From NCBI RefSeq assembly GCF_021134715.1, contig NC_060021.1:8650501-8714500 (forward strand): a stretch of 64,000 bases of DNA, read 5' to 3'. The stretch's first letter is position 1, and each line of letters begins with the position of its first letter. The position numbers and the translations under genes are program-made. This stretch comes from Daphnia pulex. Its lineage: Eukaryota > Arthropoda > Branchiopoda > Diplostraca > Daphniidae. Below, one piece after another: positions 44,864 to 58,818 of the stretch. The notes beneath the pieces are model-generated. The model did no database searches. It was not told where the DNA came from and saw only the letters and a list, made by a program, of their open reading frames with translations.

Positions 44864-46147
44864 TTATTCACAAATGACTTGTTTCTTCTCTGGATTATTT
44901 GATGTTTTGTCCTCTTCTTCTTCACTGTCAGAGACGGAACTGGCACTGGACAAACAATCGGAATCGTTTCCAGCATCCACAGCCTCGGCAGTTGATGATT
45001 TCTAAAAATTTTAAAAAATCAGAGATATAAATTTTAATCTAAATTCCGGTCCGTAATACCCAAATACAATTTATTTGTATTATATTTGTCTAATTGGCTT
45101 AAGATGAAAGGAAAATAAATGTTTTTTTCTTCAAACACTGATTTTACCCATCGAACTGACGAGGATTTTTGTTTGCTTGTTTGAGCTTTTCTCTTGCGCC
45201 CTCGACTGAGAGTTTCCGCTTTGGGTAGAAATTTTTCAGCTTGTGTCTGAACCCGTCTAATATCGAAATCTTGGTCAACTCGAGTAACTAACGTTTGTCT
45301 ACAAAATACAAAAAATTAGAATTTTAAGTAGGGGCAATTTCTTTGTGAAAATTATGAAGTGTCTTATACCTTTGTTGTTCATTTTCTATGTAGACATCAT
45401 CACTTTTATGGAAAAGGTTATGATTTTCATAGGCCCTCTTATTGAAGAATAAAGCATCACACATCTTGCATTTGATTAATTCCCTAATAAAAACATAAAA
45501 AAATAACCAAGTGCATTCAACATCCATCAATATAAACTTACTGTGGTAATGCATTCCTTTCCTCTTCTTTGTGCTGTCTTTCCAAATGAACTTCAAGATT
45601 GTATTTCATAATGTACTCAGATCCACATAAATGGCAGTAATACACACTTTGAGGTTCCTTGGCATTATTGCACTTGATTTTGCGACTGGGAGGTGGTGTC
45701 TCAATAGCTTTGATGAGTTTGACAACCCTAATTAATAGTGAATACATGAAAACAAGTTAGTTCAATGAGAAAAAAAAGACAATGATGTATAATAGCTGTA
45801 CCGATTATGAATTGATTTTGCATGATACTGAAGAGCAGTATCATTGTAGAATGTAGCTTCACACTCTGTACATTGATGCACTCCACTGCTTCCTCCTTCA
45901 TTTTCATGAGAGAGAACGTGTTTGTCTCTACAATACTATACAACGAAAATTACAAACCCATTGAAAATAAATTGGGAAAAAAATCTTATACCTTAATCGG
46001 AAATTGCATGCCACAGTAGGGGCAATAATGTTTGACATTAGACTGCCTATGTTTTCGAAATTTATGCTGGATCGCAGCACTTACAGTGGGAAACTCTTCA
46101 ACACACAGTTCTTCGTCGCATTTTATTTTTTCAGCCTTGTCGGTCAT
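44864..46147 (-). CDS. C2H2 zinc-finger protein with five fingers
   Basis: Six exons in phase: 46147-45992, 45935-45802, 45727-45542, 45483-45370, 45298-45148, 45001-44864 (TAA), 292 residues. Five C2H2 units can be counted: a C-x4-C-x12-H-x4-H at the N-terminus (KCDEELC…HKFRKH), then YCPYCG…HVLSH, QCTECE…HAKSIH, YCHLCG…HLERQH and KCKMCD…HNLFH, all with 12 residues between the second Cys and first His. One finger is split by an intron within the finger. The C-terminus has a basic stretch (RGRKRKAQTSKQK) and an acidic Ser/Glu tail. Probably a nuclear DNA- or RNA-binding protein; no orthologue recognised. Head-to-head with the Aven gene. Confidence 0.87.
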
Positions 46148-47045
46148 TCTTTCTCAAATGGGGGAGTTGACATTGGCTTTTCAATTCTTTTTTCCGAATT
46201 CAAACGAAAAACAATAGCGAATTTTTCTGTGCAGTAATGCCAGTAAATATTAGGAATTTTATGTATAAACTGTTAAAGGTAAAAACGTAAAGCGTCACAT
46301 CGACCGATTGTCGTTTATACTAGCGCCCTCTGTGATTGAAATCACCAATTCTTAAACAGATCCGTAAATAAAATGCGATCGATTCTCTAACTCTAATGCT
46401 GGGATCTAATTTCTAAAGAAAAACTCTTTCTTGATCATCCTTGAATCAACAAGGAATTCTTAAATTGATTGTAGGAATGTGATCACGTGGTCGGAGTTGA
46501 ATTCGTTTCCCGCTCTTTTGTCACATGAAACTATGGTTACTACCCGAGTATGATAGATGACTCTGAACTGTTTTGTTTGTGTGTAATCTGCAAAGTTTTT
46601 TTTGTGACATAAGAACGATTACTAATGGAACGGACACATGTCTATGTTGGACGGTTATTTAATAAAAGAGCTTCAAAATGAAATGCGGCAATCATGAATT
46701 CATGATCCCAATTCAATAAGCAATAGCCCATAAATTTTCCTCGTAATAATAATAACGCAACTTGCATCGACAGTGTCGGTATTATCAACTTCTTGATAAT
46801 ACTTATTCTCTTCGTAAAATTTTTAGACGTTGTAAAAATTCTCTTTTTTTTAAATAAATTTTTTAATTCATTTACTTTAAATAAAAAACGATCATTAATA
46901 TCAACCCCATCCCGCTGACGTGAAATTGAACTAACGTTCATAGATGGCAGCATTGGCAGCTAAACACATAAACAATACCTAAAAGCGGAAAAAATTGCGA
47001 ATTAAAACAAGAAAGAAGTGTCAAAAGCGAGACGTTCACAATAAA
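46148..47045. other. Shared upstream region of zinc-finger and Aven genes
   Basis: About 900 bp between divergent starts. A partial CTCF-like sequence (ATAGATGGCAGC) lies near 46942. No TATA box stands out, as is usual for housekeeping genes. A minus-strand open frame at 46642-46953 has no support. Confidence 0.45.
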
Positions 47046-47937
47046 ATGGGGCCTAAAAGAAAGGTGAAAAATGACAGCAAGCCTGATCGCAAACAAGAAT
47101 CGAGTGACAAGTTGAAAGCGGAAAGTGCCACATTTGCCTCTCTGACATCTGGTGATACTTCAAGCTCAGAAGAAGCATTAAACTCTTCAAAATATTCCAG
47201 CAGAAAATTGAACAGCAATTGGCAAAAATATGATAAAGACACTGATTTTGTTCCTGAACCCAGAGGTCTTGATTTTTCAGATTTTTCTGGAAAGAAGCCC
47301 ACAACGAGTACTGATTCCTACTTCAGATTTTCGAATGAAAAGAACTGGGAAGTACTAGAAAAGTTTGATGACTATTTCAAGCTAAATGTAAATGATTTAT
47401 GCAGAGAAATTATGTGTGTACCACTTCAAGAACGGCTGAAACTGGATTCAAGTGTTTTGACATCTGAGCAAATAGAAACTTTTGATAGTGATGCCCAAAT
47501 GTATGAGAGTCGAATGAAAGAACCCTTGGTTCTTACCAAAGAGATCACTGGGAAAATGCTATCTTTGTTATCAAATGAAATTGAACCAAAAGTCAAAGAA
47601 AAATCCTGCACTACAGGCTGGGCTCACTCAAAGGAAGAACAGTCTGACAAACAGCAGAAGACCTGGGATAGCAACTCTGAAAATTTCTTCAGTCTCAGTG
47701 GTGTGGAGGAAGAATTGGATTTAATATTGGCCATGCCATCAACAGTATCACCATCAAGTCCACTTGAAAGTATATTCTTTTTCTATTAGATTTTTCATTA
47801 TTGAATTTTTATACATTAAACTTTTTTTATTTTCAGTTTCACCCATCACAGAAAACTTGTCTGAAGAAACATCTACTGTTCATTCTAACCTACAGCTTCA
47901 AAATGATTGGCTGGATTCTTTATTAGATGAGGACTGA
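47046..47937 (+). CDS. Aven-like cell-death regulator
   Basis: Two exons: 47046-47769 and 47837-47937 (TGA), 274 residues. The N-terminus is basic and Ser-rich. The family core is DSYFRFSNEKNWEVLEKFDD and FKLNVNDLCREIMCVPLQER. The two C-terminal Aven signatures are GVEEELDLILAMP and NDWLDSLLDED. In mammals Aven binds Bcl-xL and Apaf-1, dampens apoptosis, activates ATM and, through its N-terminal RGG region, helps translate G-quadruplex mRNAs; no RGG box is seen here. In-frame codons run upstream of 47046 but the first ATG is there. Head-to-head with a zinc-finger gene 0.9 kb away. Confidence 0.85.
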
Positions 47938-48480
47938 TATTCCGAGTTGATATATTCATTAAACACTTGGCTTTATCGCAAGTTGTGAGAGTAATTCCTC
48001 TCTTGTCGTTCCAACTCTTTAACATCAACGAAAATGAAAATACACAAGCCGTGGCAGTAAATTTACTTTTATTCTTTTACAGTTGCTTATAGCTGAAAAC
48101 TATTGTTATTCTAATACCAAAAGATGATTACGTTACGTATCTTTTGCAAACATATAGTAGGATAAACAGTAGAATTATAAGTTCACATTTCCGCTCCCCT
48201 TTATTATGCGACTTCCTTACTTTTTCAGTAACTTATTTGATACTTCCAGTTTCATACTCAGGGAAAAGTTGCTGATGCGCATTCTCGATCCGCAACAAAG
48301 ATTGAATGAATTATGAATGAGTATACCCGGCATGTTTCTGTTGCAATCGACTGTGCTGTGCTGTTATGTTGCTCTTGGTAACCGCGATCGTAACACGGAG
48401 GTTTTATCACCATAACGATCAGATTTCCGACAGACATGAGTCGCAGGACCAGCACTACAAGAGGAGGAGAGTAATTTGCA
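47938..48480. other. Intergenic between Aven and PH-domain gene
   Basis: 3' flank of Aven and 5' flank of the PH-domain gene at 48481. Nothing specific seen. Confidence 0.5.
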
Positions 48481-50695
48481 ATGTGCTCTTGCGAAGAGTC
48501 TGGTAACGTTTTACGTGAGTATAAAATCTCTGTTCTCATTTCGGTCGCGAAATTAAATTGGTCCGTGCTTATTTCAACAGCGAACAATGTTCCACCGCTG
48601 TACACTGGATTTCTGCAATATCACAAAGGTAAGCAAACACTAATTACCTGAAAGACAGAACAGAGTGAAGCGCGGCAATTCAAACAGCAATAAGTAAATA
48701 AACTGACAAATGTCCATGAGTGAGCCATTCACACAATCAATCAAAAGTATTAAACAACAATGATATTCGCAGACCGCTCAGATTTGATTGACATGAATCG
48801 CTGCGTCCAGCACACGGGGGGAGGGGGGGGAATATTTGAAATGTCATAGAAAATGCCCAGGTTACATCAGGCAGGAAAGAAAACTACCAACGTCGGCTAT
48901 TAAAAATTGTTAAATGTCAGATTGGAAATAGCACCCGAGTTTTGGGGAGTTCAAAGAAATTCCATTCGTTACGTAGTTTTCAGGAAATGAAATAATTGAC
49001 TACTCGCACAAGTACATCACGGTGAAGTTTAAATACGCGTTGGTCGATGACGTCAAAGATGGTTAGTGGCTTCTGGTGTCGATTTTCTAGTCGCGTTGAT
49101 GAAACAAAAGAAAAGTTAATATAGTAAATGTTCCCAGTTGCTCGTGTGTAGCCTCTGTGAGAATGTTGCGAACTTTCGGCTACTGCGAAATGATAATATG
49201 AAACACCAGCTTCCTTTATTGATCTAGACGGGTACGTCCTGGATTCAGCGGCATGACTGTCAAGTAACTCTGGTCATAATATGACATCAAGTTATGCTAT
49301 ATACTGCCATCTAATCTCGCGTCTAGACAACACCCTCCCTTTTTCTTGTTCTTTTATTGTGACCGACATTTGGGATTTGGGACTTCCCCCATGCAATTAC
49401 GTTAATGTAACAATAGAAGAGATTAAACACGGCTGCAAGTTTTCTTGGTTTTTGATGCAATAATCTCCTTTTTTTTCTTTTTCGAAGCAAAATGGTTTGC
49501 CACATCCGAGTGGAGCCGTGTTTTCGGCATCCTTTACCAAGACAGTACTCTGGTCTGGTGGTACGAAACTCAAATGGCCAGTCGACCAGAGGGTATCATT
49601 TGTCTAAAGTTAGCACCCGAGTTGATCACTACAGGCCAGTACTCGAGGCGCTTGTTTCAAGTTCCAGCTCTACCCAGGAGCCTTTCTGGCACAGGCCTTG
49701 AAAATATGATTGCGGTTGGAGAGCGTCATCGCCGGCAACGAGTCCATTTTTTCTTGGCAGAGTCTCAACAAGATTTCAAGTAGGCCTTTAGACAGTATCC
49801 GCATTATAATGTATGAAATAGATTGAAAGCCGTATTAGGCTATCTATCGGCTGATTCCTTCACAAAAATTGATCTCCTCCTCCTCCCCTACCCCTCCCCC
49901 CATTGAAATCAATTACACAGTGCGTGGTGGACGGCGATCGTGAGCACGGTAAGTCGAATCCTTTGTAACGTACATACAGCTACTTGTTCTGCCAGGAAGT
50001 TTTGTGCAAAGTCTGGTACGGTTGGTCTGTCGTCATCGATCGTCGTTTGATCAATATCAATTCAGTTACCGGTAGCTGCAGCTCCTCTCGCAACAATGGC
50101 ACAACCTTCTCAACCCATCATCCAGGGTAAGGCGTGCAAAAAGAGCGTACGTAGAACTAGTCGTACAACTTTAATATGTGACGTACAATTTCACTACAAA
50201 AGAAAAGGGAGAAGAAGACGTCATACTGCCAGGAGATAAAATATTCAATTTTATACCCCCACATCTATGCAGGACCATCTGGTTCGAATTACCAACCTAA
50301 CGTGCCGGTCGTTCAGTATGTCACCAATCAACAGCAGCCAATTTCGTCCAGCATAAATACGACAGTGGTGGTTCGTGATTCTGGGCCATCGTATGCCGGG
50401 GACGCGGTCGTCGGAATGGCAGCCGGTGCCTTCATGGGGGCAGCTCTGTCCAACGCAGGTACATTCAAAAAGAAAAAAACTCAATATCCAATTGGATGAC
50501 ATCTTCTGGTTGCTTTTGACCGGAATAGCTCATACTCATACCGGCTGGGGTTACGGCGGCTACTATAATCAAGACAACGACATTACGGTGGTCAACAACT
50601 ACAATCTCGATTACTACAACGTCGAGCAAGGTGGTGGTGGTGGCTGCGTATCGAATAACATTACCGACACCGACTGGAGTTACGACGACTTTTAA
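48481..50695 (+). CDS. PH-domain protein, PLEKHB/evectin-related, paralogue 1
   Basis: Eight exons in phase: 48481-48514, 48581-48628, 48984-49061, 49488-49779, 49921-49948, 50066-50126, 50273-50458, 50529-50695 (TAA), 297 residues. The PH domain runs from LYTGFLQYHK to NAWWTAIVST (about residues 16-160) and includes SRVFGILYQDSTLVWWYE. The domain contains an extra 26-residue exon (48984-49061). After a Gln/Pro-rich linker come TTVVVRD and a Gly/Ala-rich hydrophobic stretch (AVVGMAAGAFMGAALSNAG), the arrangement of the C-terminal anchor in PLEKHB1/2 (evectins), post-Golgi and recycling-endosome proteins that bind acidic lipids. Unlike those, a Gly/Tyr/Asp-rich tail follows (GWGYGGYYNQDND, WSYDDF). 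Paralogue of the minus-strand gene at 51641-57442, tail-to-tail. The first exons are short and are the least certain part. Confidence 0.75.
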
Positions 50696-51640
50696 TTGAG
50701 ACGCCGGCGCCAATTTCGCTGGAAACGACGGACGGAGAGATGATGGGGAATGACGCAGGAACTCTGTCAATTTCAATTTGTAATGTACTATATTTCTGTC
50801 ACTTTCTTTCTTACTTATCTTATTTTTTCTTCTTTTGGTGTGTGTTTTGGAGAGGGAGAAATAACATGTCACGATCAAACAGCAGACATTCAGTTAATAA
50901 CAGTGGCTATATGTTTTTTGGGAGAAAGAAACACGTAGGATGTGAGCTATGCTGGATTCGTGCTGTTCTGGTATCTGCTGCCGCAAAAGTTGGTTGTAAA
51001 GGGGGGGAAGAGACACACTGAATGGAAATACACACATGGCACGATAACAGAATTTGATGGGTTTCTTAAGTTTTGCATACACTCCTACAACACGCCGTAA
51101 AAAGAGTGCCAATCGCTAAAGTAATTATAAATAATAATAATAAATTCAACTCTTTTCAAAATTATCATTCCGCTTCAAATTTCCCTTTTAAAAAAAACAT
51201 GAGAGAATTTGAAGGTTTGGGGTCGATCCTATTGGGAGTCGAACCGAGTCGAGACTCTCTCACCACCACGTTACATATATCTTTCAAAAATGTTTAAAAA
51301 TTCTCATCTAAATAAATAAATGCCAACGTCAGTTGCATGCAACTGTGGGGATGAGGGGGGAATATGAGGAGAAGATTTCTCTTCATTTTTGCCGAGAGAG
51401 AGAGACAAGGAGAGAAAGAGAAGAGATTATTACGATGTATAAAGAGAAAGATGAAAATTTTAAAAAATTCCTTTTTTTTTCCTTTCCTCTTTTGCAAATA
51501 TGAAAAAAAGGAACAAATGGAAATATTGGCTGACGCACGACATCAATCGATCCGAGATGTTTTGTACCGGATGTGGTATAGTAAGCTAAAAACCTATACA
51601 CCACCTTGTGCATGGGGCAGATAAGAGCTAGGTTGTAAGT
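50696..51640. other. Shared 3' space between the two PH-domain genes
   Basis: Convergent 3' ends; probably both 3' UTRs. A-rich with T runs. No coding feature. Confidence 0.5.
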
Positions 51641-54600
51641 TCAGAAGCCGAAATCCCCACCAAAGTCCATGTCAAAATCGTTATCCTGACAGTCATCATA
51701 GTCTGGATCGTAGTGATGTTGTTGGGAACACCCATTTCCCATCTGGCGCGGATCCATCGAGTCTCGCCCATAGTATCCATCATCGTAAGCCGTGTTTTCC
51801 GAGTAGCCACCTAATAACAAGATGAAAAAGGCATTGTAAAAGAGACGAGAAAACGGGCAAGGAAACAAAAAAGCGAGACGCAGAAATGAGTCGAAAGTCA
51901 AAAGAACAAAAAGAGGAGAGAAAAAAAAGTGATGAAACGTGACGATAGAAACAAATCTCATTAGTGTCTCGTCAGAGTGTGGGGTGTGCAAAAGTGGGGC
52001 TTTGGGAGTTTTCAGCAGACATTCAAGAGTTTCAAACTCTTTTGTATGTAGTACGTCTAAAAGATGCGAGTCTCCCAGCCCAGGGAAACATTCAAACTCG
52101 ATAAAAATTCAGAACATTTGCCATTCGCCTAAGAGAAAAGACTCGGGAGATCAAGAGGTTCCAGCAGTTTCTCGGAACGAAAAAGGTTTCCCTCTCGACT
52201 AGAGGAAATTACAATAATTGGTGACATAGGGACGAACCGGGAAAGGGACTGTGAAAGAAACAAAAAACAAAGAAAAGGGCCGTGAGCCAAACTAACCGAT
52301 GATGGACTTGTCGGGCTTGTTCCATCCGAGCCCGTAACCCCAACCCCAGTGGGCGAACCCAGTGGCCAACATCATTCCGGTGGCTATTTCGCCGAGCGAT
52401 GAGTTGACGCTGTTGTCCTTCTTTTTCATTCCCGCGGTGGCGGCGGCGGGAACGACGGCACCCGTCGACGACGCCACAGCAGTTCCTCCGCATCCGTGAC
52501 CGGAAGCGGCGCACAGACAGCACGGCTGATGACTGCCGACGATGTGGACGTGCTCCTGCTGCAACTGCTGTTTCTCTATGGCCATAGCGGTTGTAACTGC
52601 TGCTGCTGCTGCGTTCACAAGGAGGACATTCATAACAAATATTGACTTGGTAAGAAAAAGTTGAGAAACACACACACACAGGGACACACACGGACACGTT
52701 AGTTGGCTCTCCCGTCCGGGCTATATAACGCTATAGCTAGCTGACATATATCCCGACTGTTTGCTCTGCCAGCCGGAAACAACTGTACACCACCCCAAAG
52801 ATCAAAAGCTGTCAACGACTCTGTCGCCCAGTCACGCAGGTCTCATGTAGTGCTGGGTAGTCTCAAATAAGTTTTCATTGCAGGGGGGCCGTCGTTGCAA
52901 ATCAAGGCTCTCTGACACGACCGCCGGAATTGTTGTACAACCACTACGCACGTAGCGAATTCCTGCAGCCGGCAGCTTTTACCCGACAATTCAATGGCAT
53001 CATCCACGTTTTTGGTTTTGTGCAAACTTTTGGCGTGAGTTGCATTCAATTTGAATTGATCGATTGATTTGACAACCGGTCAGTAAAGGGGGCGGCTGGG
53101 CAAGATTGCTGACTGGCTGCCAGAACTACGTCCACGCCAAAGGTTATGTCACATTCGTCTCCGATTACATCTCATGTAGTATGTGCATGTTAGGTTTAAA
53201 CACAAGACAGAGGCGAACAAAAGGAGCAGACAGTGTTGATGTATGTTGGAAACCAGCCACGCTTGGCTGAAACAGTAATGCACCCATGTATAGAGAGTAC
53301 CCCCCTCGCGAAACATACACACAGCGAAACGCGTGTACTTTATTCGAGATATATATATACGTATATAAGGATTGATGTACTCACGCTGCAGATCGATACT
53401 CTCGTAGATGTTGGACGTCGTTTCGTCTGCTGGTTCTCCGTAAACCGACAACCCAGGCGGGATTGGCAACTGTGCATACAAATGTTGAAGGGGGAAAAAG
53501 AAAAAGAAAACTGTTATTATTTATTTTTCCTTGTTTTGAATATCAATGATCATCTCTCGAGTCTCAAGTGAATGCTGACGGCGCAAAATGTTTGGCTGCT
53601 CTGATACGATTGAGGTGATCAAACCAAATCCTCTCAAACGCACACCCTATATGCTAATTTCGGGCTCTTCTCCCGTCTCTCTTTTATGATTCTTCATGAC
53701 GCGAGAGTTTCGCCTACTTTGTGGCCTGTCTATCCGTTCGATCGATATTTCATAGAGAAAACTCTGCAGGATGGGAGGGAGAGAGAGAAAGAGACATCAA
53801 GATAGTTAGGCAGGAAACGTGCATATTGGTTATCAAAGATATATACTATGTAGGGGAAGAAAGAAGGGGGGAGAGATTGGAAGCCCTGGGAGATGGCAAA
53901 AGAAGAAAAACGGAAGTTCGTTGCGTGGGCTGCTTCTATTGATCTGATCACACGCTTGATAAATATAAAACGGTCTCGTCTCTCTTTCCTCTTCGGCTGA
54001 TGTGGTCCCATCTCCTGCGCTCCTATTCTTTTGATATATATAGGCCATCTAAATGATTGACTCTCCTGCAGTCAAGAAAGACGGGGGAAAAATCATATTT
54101 CGATGTGTGTATACGTTCTAATGCGTTTGCATTATGCAGCATACACATTCATTATTATTAGTATGAAAGCTGTGAGGTAACCGCGTCAAAATTTGTCTAC
54201 GCATAAACCCCTGCCAAGTTTCTGTTCCAAGATTTCAACAACCCAATTTAAGACGCCGGGGATAATTATTCATTGAAATTCGATCTAAATTATTCAATAC
54301 TCGTGTCGCCACTTCCTTGAATCGACACCCGGAGAATGGGAACGGGGAATACAACAAAAACAAAAGGACTCGGGAAGTGTTTGATGGAAACGTCGACGTC
54401 AAAATGAAATCCTTTTTGAAAAGGAGTCGTCGAAAGAGAATAAATCAAAAACTGAGAGGGGGGCGACGTTGGACTAAGCAGATAAAAAGTCTTCTCGGGG
54501 ATTTTTTGTCACCGCTGCTATTTCTTTTCTTTTCATCGACCCTTGATGAATGTCTATAGACTTGCAGCGCGCAAATCAAAAGAGTGAATAACAGAGTCTA

Positions 54601-57442
54601 GGAGATGGTTCTTCTTTCTCTCTCTTTGGTGAGAGGTGGAAGAATACTTCATGATGGATGTCTGACGATTAGAAGCAAAGCAAAGGGGAGTCTGGGCTGG
54701 ACGTAAAAGGCGATGGATGGGTCGGATTGTCCAACTCTCTTGTCTCTCAGGATGTGCTCTCAGTCCTAGGAGCTTTGTGATGGAAAGGGCTCCATCTTGT
54801 AGCTCCTTTCTTGTAGGCGCTACGTGTATCGACCGATACACACACACACCCTTCCATTCTGTTTCTCCCTGCGCGTTCCAAAGAAAAAAAGAGATGTGCA
54901 GGAGAAATATTCCTTCGCCCCGACCGTTTTCTCTTGTTGTGACTGTAGCCGGCTTCCGTGTCCGCACGCTCTTTTGATCGTTACACCAGCCCTATATAGC
55001 TCATTGAGACGACCATATCGCGCGCTCTCCAGTTCAAGTGCAGAGGTCTCGCGCCGTAACGAATAGCAAACTCGCCTATGTGCAGTAAGTCAACACGGCA
55101 GAAAAAAAAAAAGAAAGAAACACCATTTTCCCCTTTCTTATCTCACGACCGGTCGGGCTGTTTGAGGTAATCGATAAGAGGTCCCCCCCTCCCTCCTTCC
55201 AATTTTCAGGTAGTAGTGGTGGTAGAGTAGTGCACACACAACTCTGGGGATTCGATGCTCAATCAGAAAGCGATCGAATTCCGTTTCACTTTCCAGACTA
55301 ACCTATTCCCCATACTATTAGAAGCCGCTCTCCTCTTTATGTCGTTATCGATGGGACTAAACTTTCTGGCCTCCAATTACGTTCCTACTCCCCTTAGTCG
55401 ATGATTGAATCAAACCGAAACGGCGAAGAATTCTTAAAAACTATTGAAAAAATCTATGAATTGGCGGATAACTTACTGTGTTGCTGATGGCAGTCATCCA
55501 GTCGCTAGCGTGTCAATATAAACAAGATAAAAAAAAAAGAATTCTTAGAAAGAAATGCAAAAAGAGAATGGAATCAATCAAGATTCATTCGGGGGGAAAA
55601 AGGTATTCAAGTGGCGCATTGGAGTGTAGCTTGAACGACTTTATAACACAATTTCTTTTTTTTTTCTTTTAAATCAAATAAAAACGTCGGCGGGAAAAAA
55701 AGGGCCAACAAAATTTTGATTGGGCGGAAGCCAAAAATGCTTTCATTATGCATCCACACATCATGCGAGTTATGGTGGTTCCCTTGATTCAAAAAATAAA
55801 AAATAAATCTCTTTTGTTGTGTGTGTGTGTGTGCCTCTTCCTTTTAAAAGAGCTCATCAAACTTGGTAGTGTCACAATCAAAAGAGACACACAAAAAAGG
55901 AGGGAAAGAAAACAGAGAAAACAAAATAAGAAGAGTAAAATAAAAAGATGGATTACTTGATCTCGTCCTCCGACTTGGCTACGAACCAATAGACTTTTTG
56001 CCGGTTGGGCGTTCCGAACGCCATAACCTGCCGCACCGTACATCCTTGTGGTAGACTGCTCGGTCGAGTGTGAGGGATGCGGAGAGTGTACTCGCCCATG
56101 GCCATTAGTTCGGGAGCTTCCTTCAACATCAAGGCCCCCTACAAAAGAAGACGACAGCCAAGCAAAATGCAATAGACATCAACAAGGGCAGCGTAATCAA
56201 CGGTCAATCGCATTTGAACGAACAAGAAAGGGGGAAATAATAATAAGAATAATAAGGTGGTTGTTGTTGGTCGTTGTTGTTATTACCTCGGGATCCGATC
56301 GTGACTTGTCCTTAAACCAGGCCATCGAAGAATCTTCGTAGAGGACAATAAACTCCTCCCGCCAATAACGACTGAATAGCCGACCTGTGTGGGCATGAAA
56401 GTCAATCCCATCCGGAGAGAATCGGAGAGAATAAAAGAAAAGTATTAGCCTCCCCCTCGGACCTTTCTAGAAATAAATCAAAATATGACGGTGGACATGA
56501 ATCAACGATCAATCTCATTTTTTTTTTCTCTCCACCTATTGTGCAAATCCTTTCCATGATAAGAGAAAGAAACGCTGGAGCGTTCACTAGTAAATCTCGT
56601 GAAGGAGAGAGAGAGAGAGACGTCCAGTTGAAGTAGAACAGATGATCAAAAGTCATCGCGTTAAATCGATCCAGTTCTTCTTCTTCTTCTTCTTCCACTC
56701 TCATTCTTTCTGCCTTGCCCTTTCACGGGAGACACTGTACGTACCGTGCGAGTTATACGTCGTTATCTTTCTCTCTGATGGGAGGGGTCTACTTTCTAGA
56801 CCGTGCTGGGCTCTAACAGAAATAAATGGCCAAATCTGTTGGCAAGGTTGACTGATGCAACTGAATCAGTGAGTCGTTCATTCAAGACTTTCGGCGGGAT
56901 CCCTTGAGTTCCTCAAAGTCTCTCGAGTCCAAACCGATCATCTCTCGGAAACTTTGCCCAGTGTAACAGAATTATGATATTTGCAACGAAAGAAACCCCC
57001 ACCCGATCGATATGTTCTTCCTACACCAGGGATATCTCGTCGTCGTCTCTCTTTTTTTTTCAGGAAAAATGAATGCATCATCTTTGATTTGAAACCGGCG
57101 CCATACACAGGTCTCTCCTCCTACGTGGTAACGGATGGTTGACATTGGATAAATCTTCGAGTGGAAAGCACTCTCGCATCTTTTTTAATGAGGTTCCTCT
57201 CTCGTAGTAAAAAGGATTGATTTAGCAGTACACATCTGGTCATGGAAACTGCTGGCAATGACATGTTCCCAATCAGCATGAACCAATGTGTGAAATGATC
57301 GAATCAAACGGTTTCGCAAACAAAAAAATACGCCAAAAAACTCCAAAGATGAAAGAGAAGAGATGAAGAAGAACAAAAAATCGTGTCTTTATTACTCACG
57401 TTTGTATCTCAGGAGGTAGCCGCACTTCAAGGCTTTGGTCAT
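51641..57442 (-). CDS. PH-domain protein, PLEKHB/evectin-related, paralogue 2
   Basis: Seven exons in phase: 57442-57400, 56384-56287, 56138-55957, 55504-55477, 53469-53385, 52608-52297, 51810-51641 (TGA), 305 residues. The PH domain begins at once (MTKALKCGYLLRYKR), continues FSRYWREEFIVLYEDSSMAWF, GALMLKEAPELMAMGEYTLR and VYWFVAKSEDEI, and ends NDWMTAISNT on a 28-nt exon matching the 28-nt exon of paralogue 1. Then an Ala-rich linker, a Cys cluster (CCLCAASGHGCGG), LGEIATGMMLATGFAHWGWG in the place of the hydrophobic segment, and an acidic Tyr/Asp/Gly tail. Introns are long for this window (over 2 kb between 55504 and 53469, and between 55477 and 53469 nothing nested was found). Peripheral endomembrane association is inferred. 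A non-coding first exon may lie upstream, since an acceptor-like CAG directly precedes the ATG. Confidence 0.75.
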
Positions 57443-58818
57443 GGCTGCATCAGTGGAGCAAACACGAACCCAAATGACAGAAGAAAAGAAAAAGAAAAAA
57501 AAAAACGTGAAAAATAAGTGACGATTATTGAACGGAGACACTATGGCGATACTGCATGACATGGAAAAAGACAAGACATCGTGATTTCTTCATTGTGGAA
57601 GACGAATCGAGATCACAAGTAATCAATAATAAGACGGCGCACTATACAACCAGGACCCCATGCCGCTTTTTTGCCATTGCGAAAAATAAGAAATCATCAA
57701 GAATCTGCCAACGGTATAGCACCAGTCAAAGTAGTCTTGACATCGATCGGCCATTCCTCAAAAAAAAAACCACCGCAGATATGAAACTCCCCGTACCGTT
57801 TTTTTTTTCCCTTTCTATAGCGTAACGGCGGCATTGTCGAAGAATATAAGAAGGTTGCCGAGGCCTTTCCCTCGAGAGGAGAAGGGACAGACAGAAAAAC
57901 GGCTGCTGGTAGAAAAGCGGGTGAGTGCAAGGAAAGAGAGAGAGAAACATCCGGTGGTTTGATTGGACGAAGACGTCGGAGAAGATCAAACCGCTCTAAG
58001 GGTTTCGTCGGGCAATATCCTATCCTTGCAAGCCACAGTGTCCTCCATCTCTCCTTCTCTCCGTCCAACTTCCTCCTTGGGAGAGTATATACACTCCCTT
58101 GCTAAGGTTAGGCGGCAATAGAAACGGAACATGAATCGATGATGAGCTAGTCCTTTTCTTTTACCTCCTGGATCCCACCTCAAAGTCGAACAAGATCCCG
58201 AATGTTTCCGAATCCCTGCATCTGAATCTTTATAGGGATTTTCAAACTACTACCGAGGATCGATATCTGATTGGGTGCCAGCAGCTTCTTATCTGTTTAC
58301 TCATAAATAGGGAGTCTTGTATCAAGTGCCAGACTTAATTGATGTAGTCGATTGAAATTCAATTTAATACGCAGCGAGTCTCTTGTGCGTCGGAAAAGCC
58401 AGATTGGTTCCCGACATGAAATTTTAAGACAATGGACCTACCCTCGTGTTCGTCGCCAACCTCTTAAGCTGCTGCGCTGTACTGGTATAAAACTCGGCTC
58501 TCCTCGTTTCGTCCAATCCGTTGATTGGAGAGCAGTGGAGAGGTTTTCGCTTTTCTGTCGTCTTCCATTCGACGGAATCGTACAGCACATCAAAAACGCG
58601 TAGTCTCCCCCCCCCCCCTAACGAGGCCCAAATCTGAGCCAACGATCGATTTAATGAGAAAGTCAAGTAAAAGGAGCTCCTAGTTTTATTCCAAAATATA
58701 AACCCTCGAGACGTTTGTCAGCCAGAAAGTCGCAGGAATCGTGTGGCAGTTGTTTTTAGCTTCTGCCAATTAATAGCGAGGCCGTCGATGAACGTGAATT
58801 CCGCGGGTGATGTACCGC

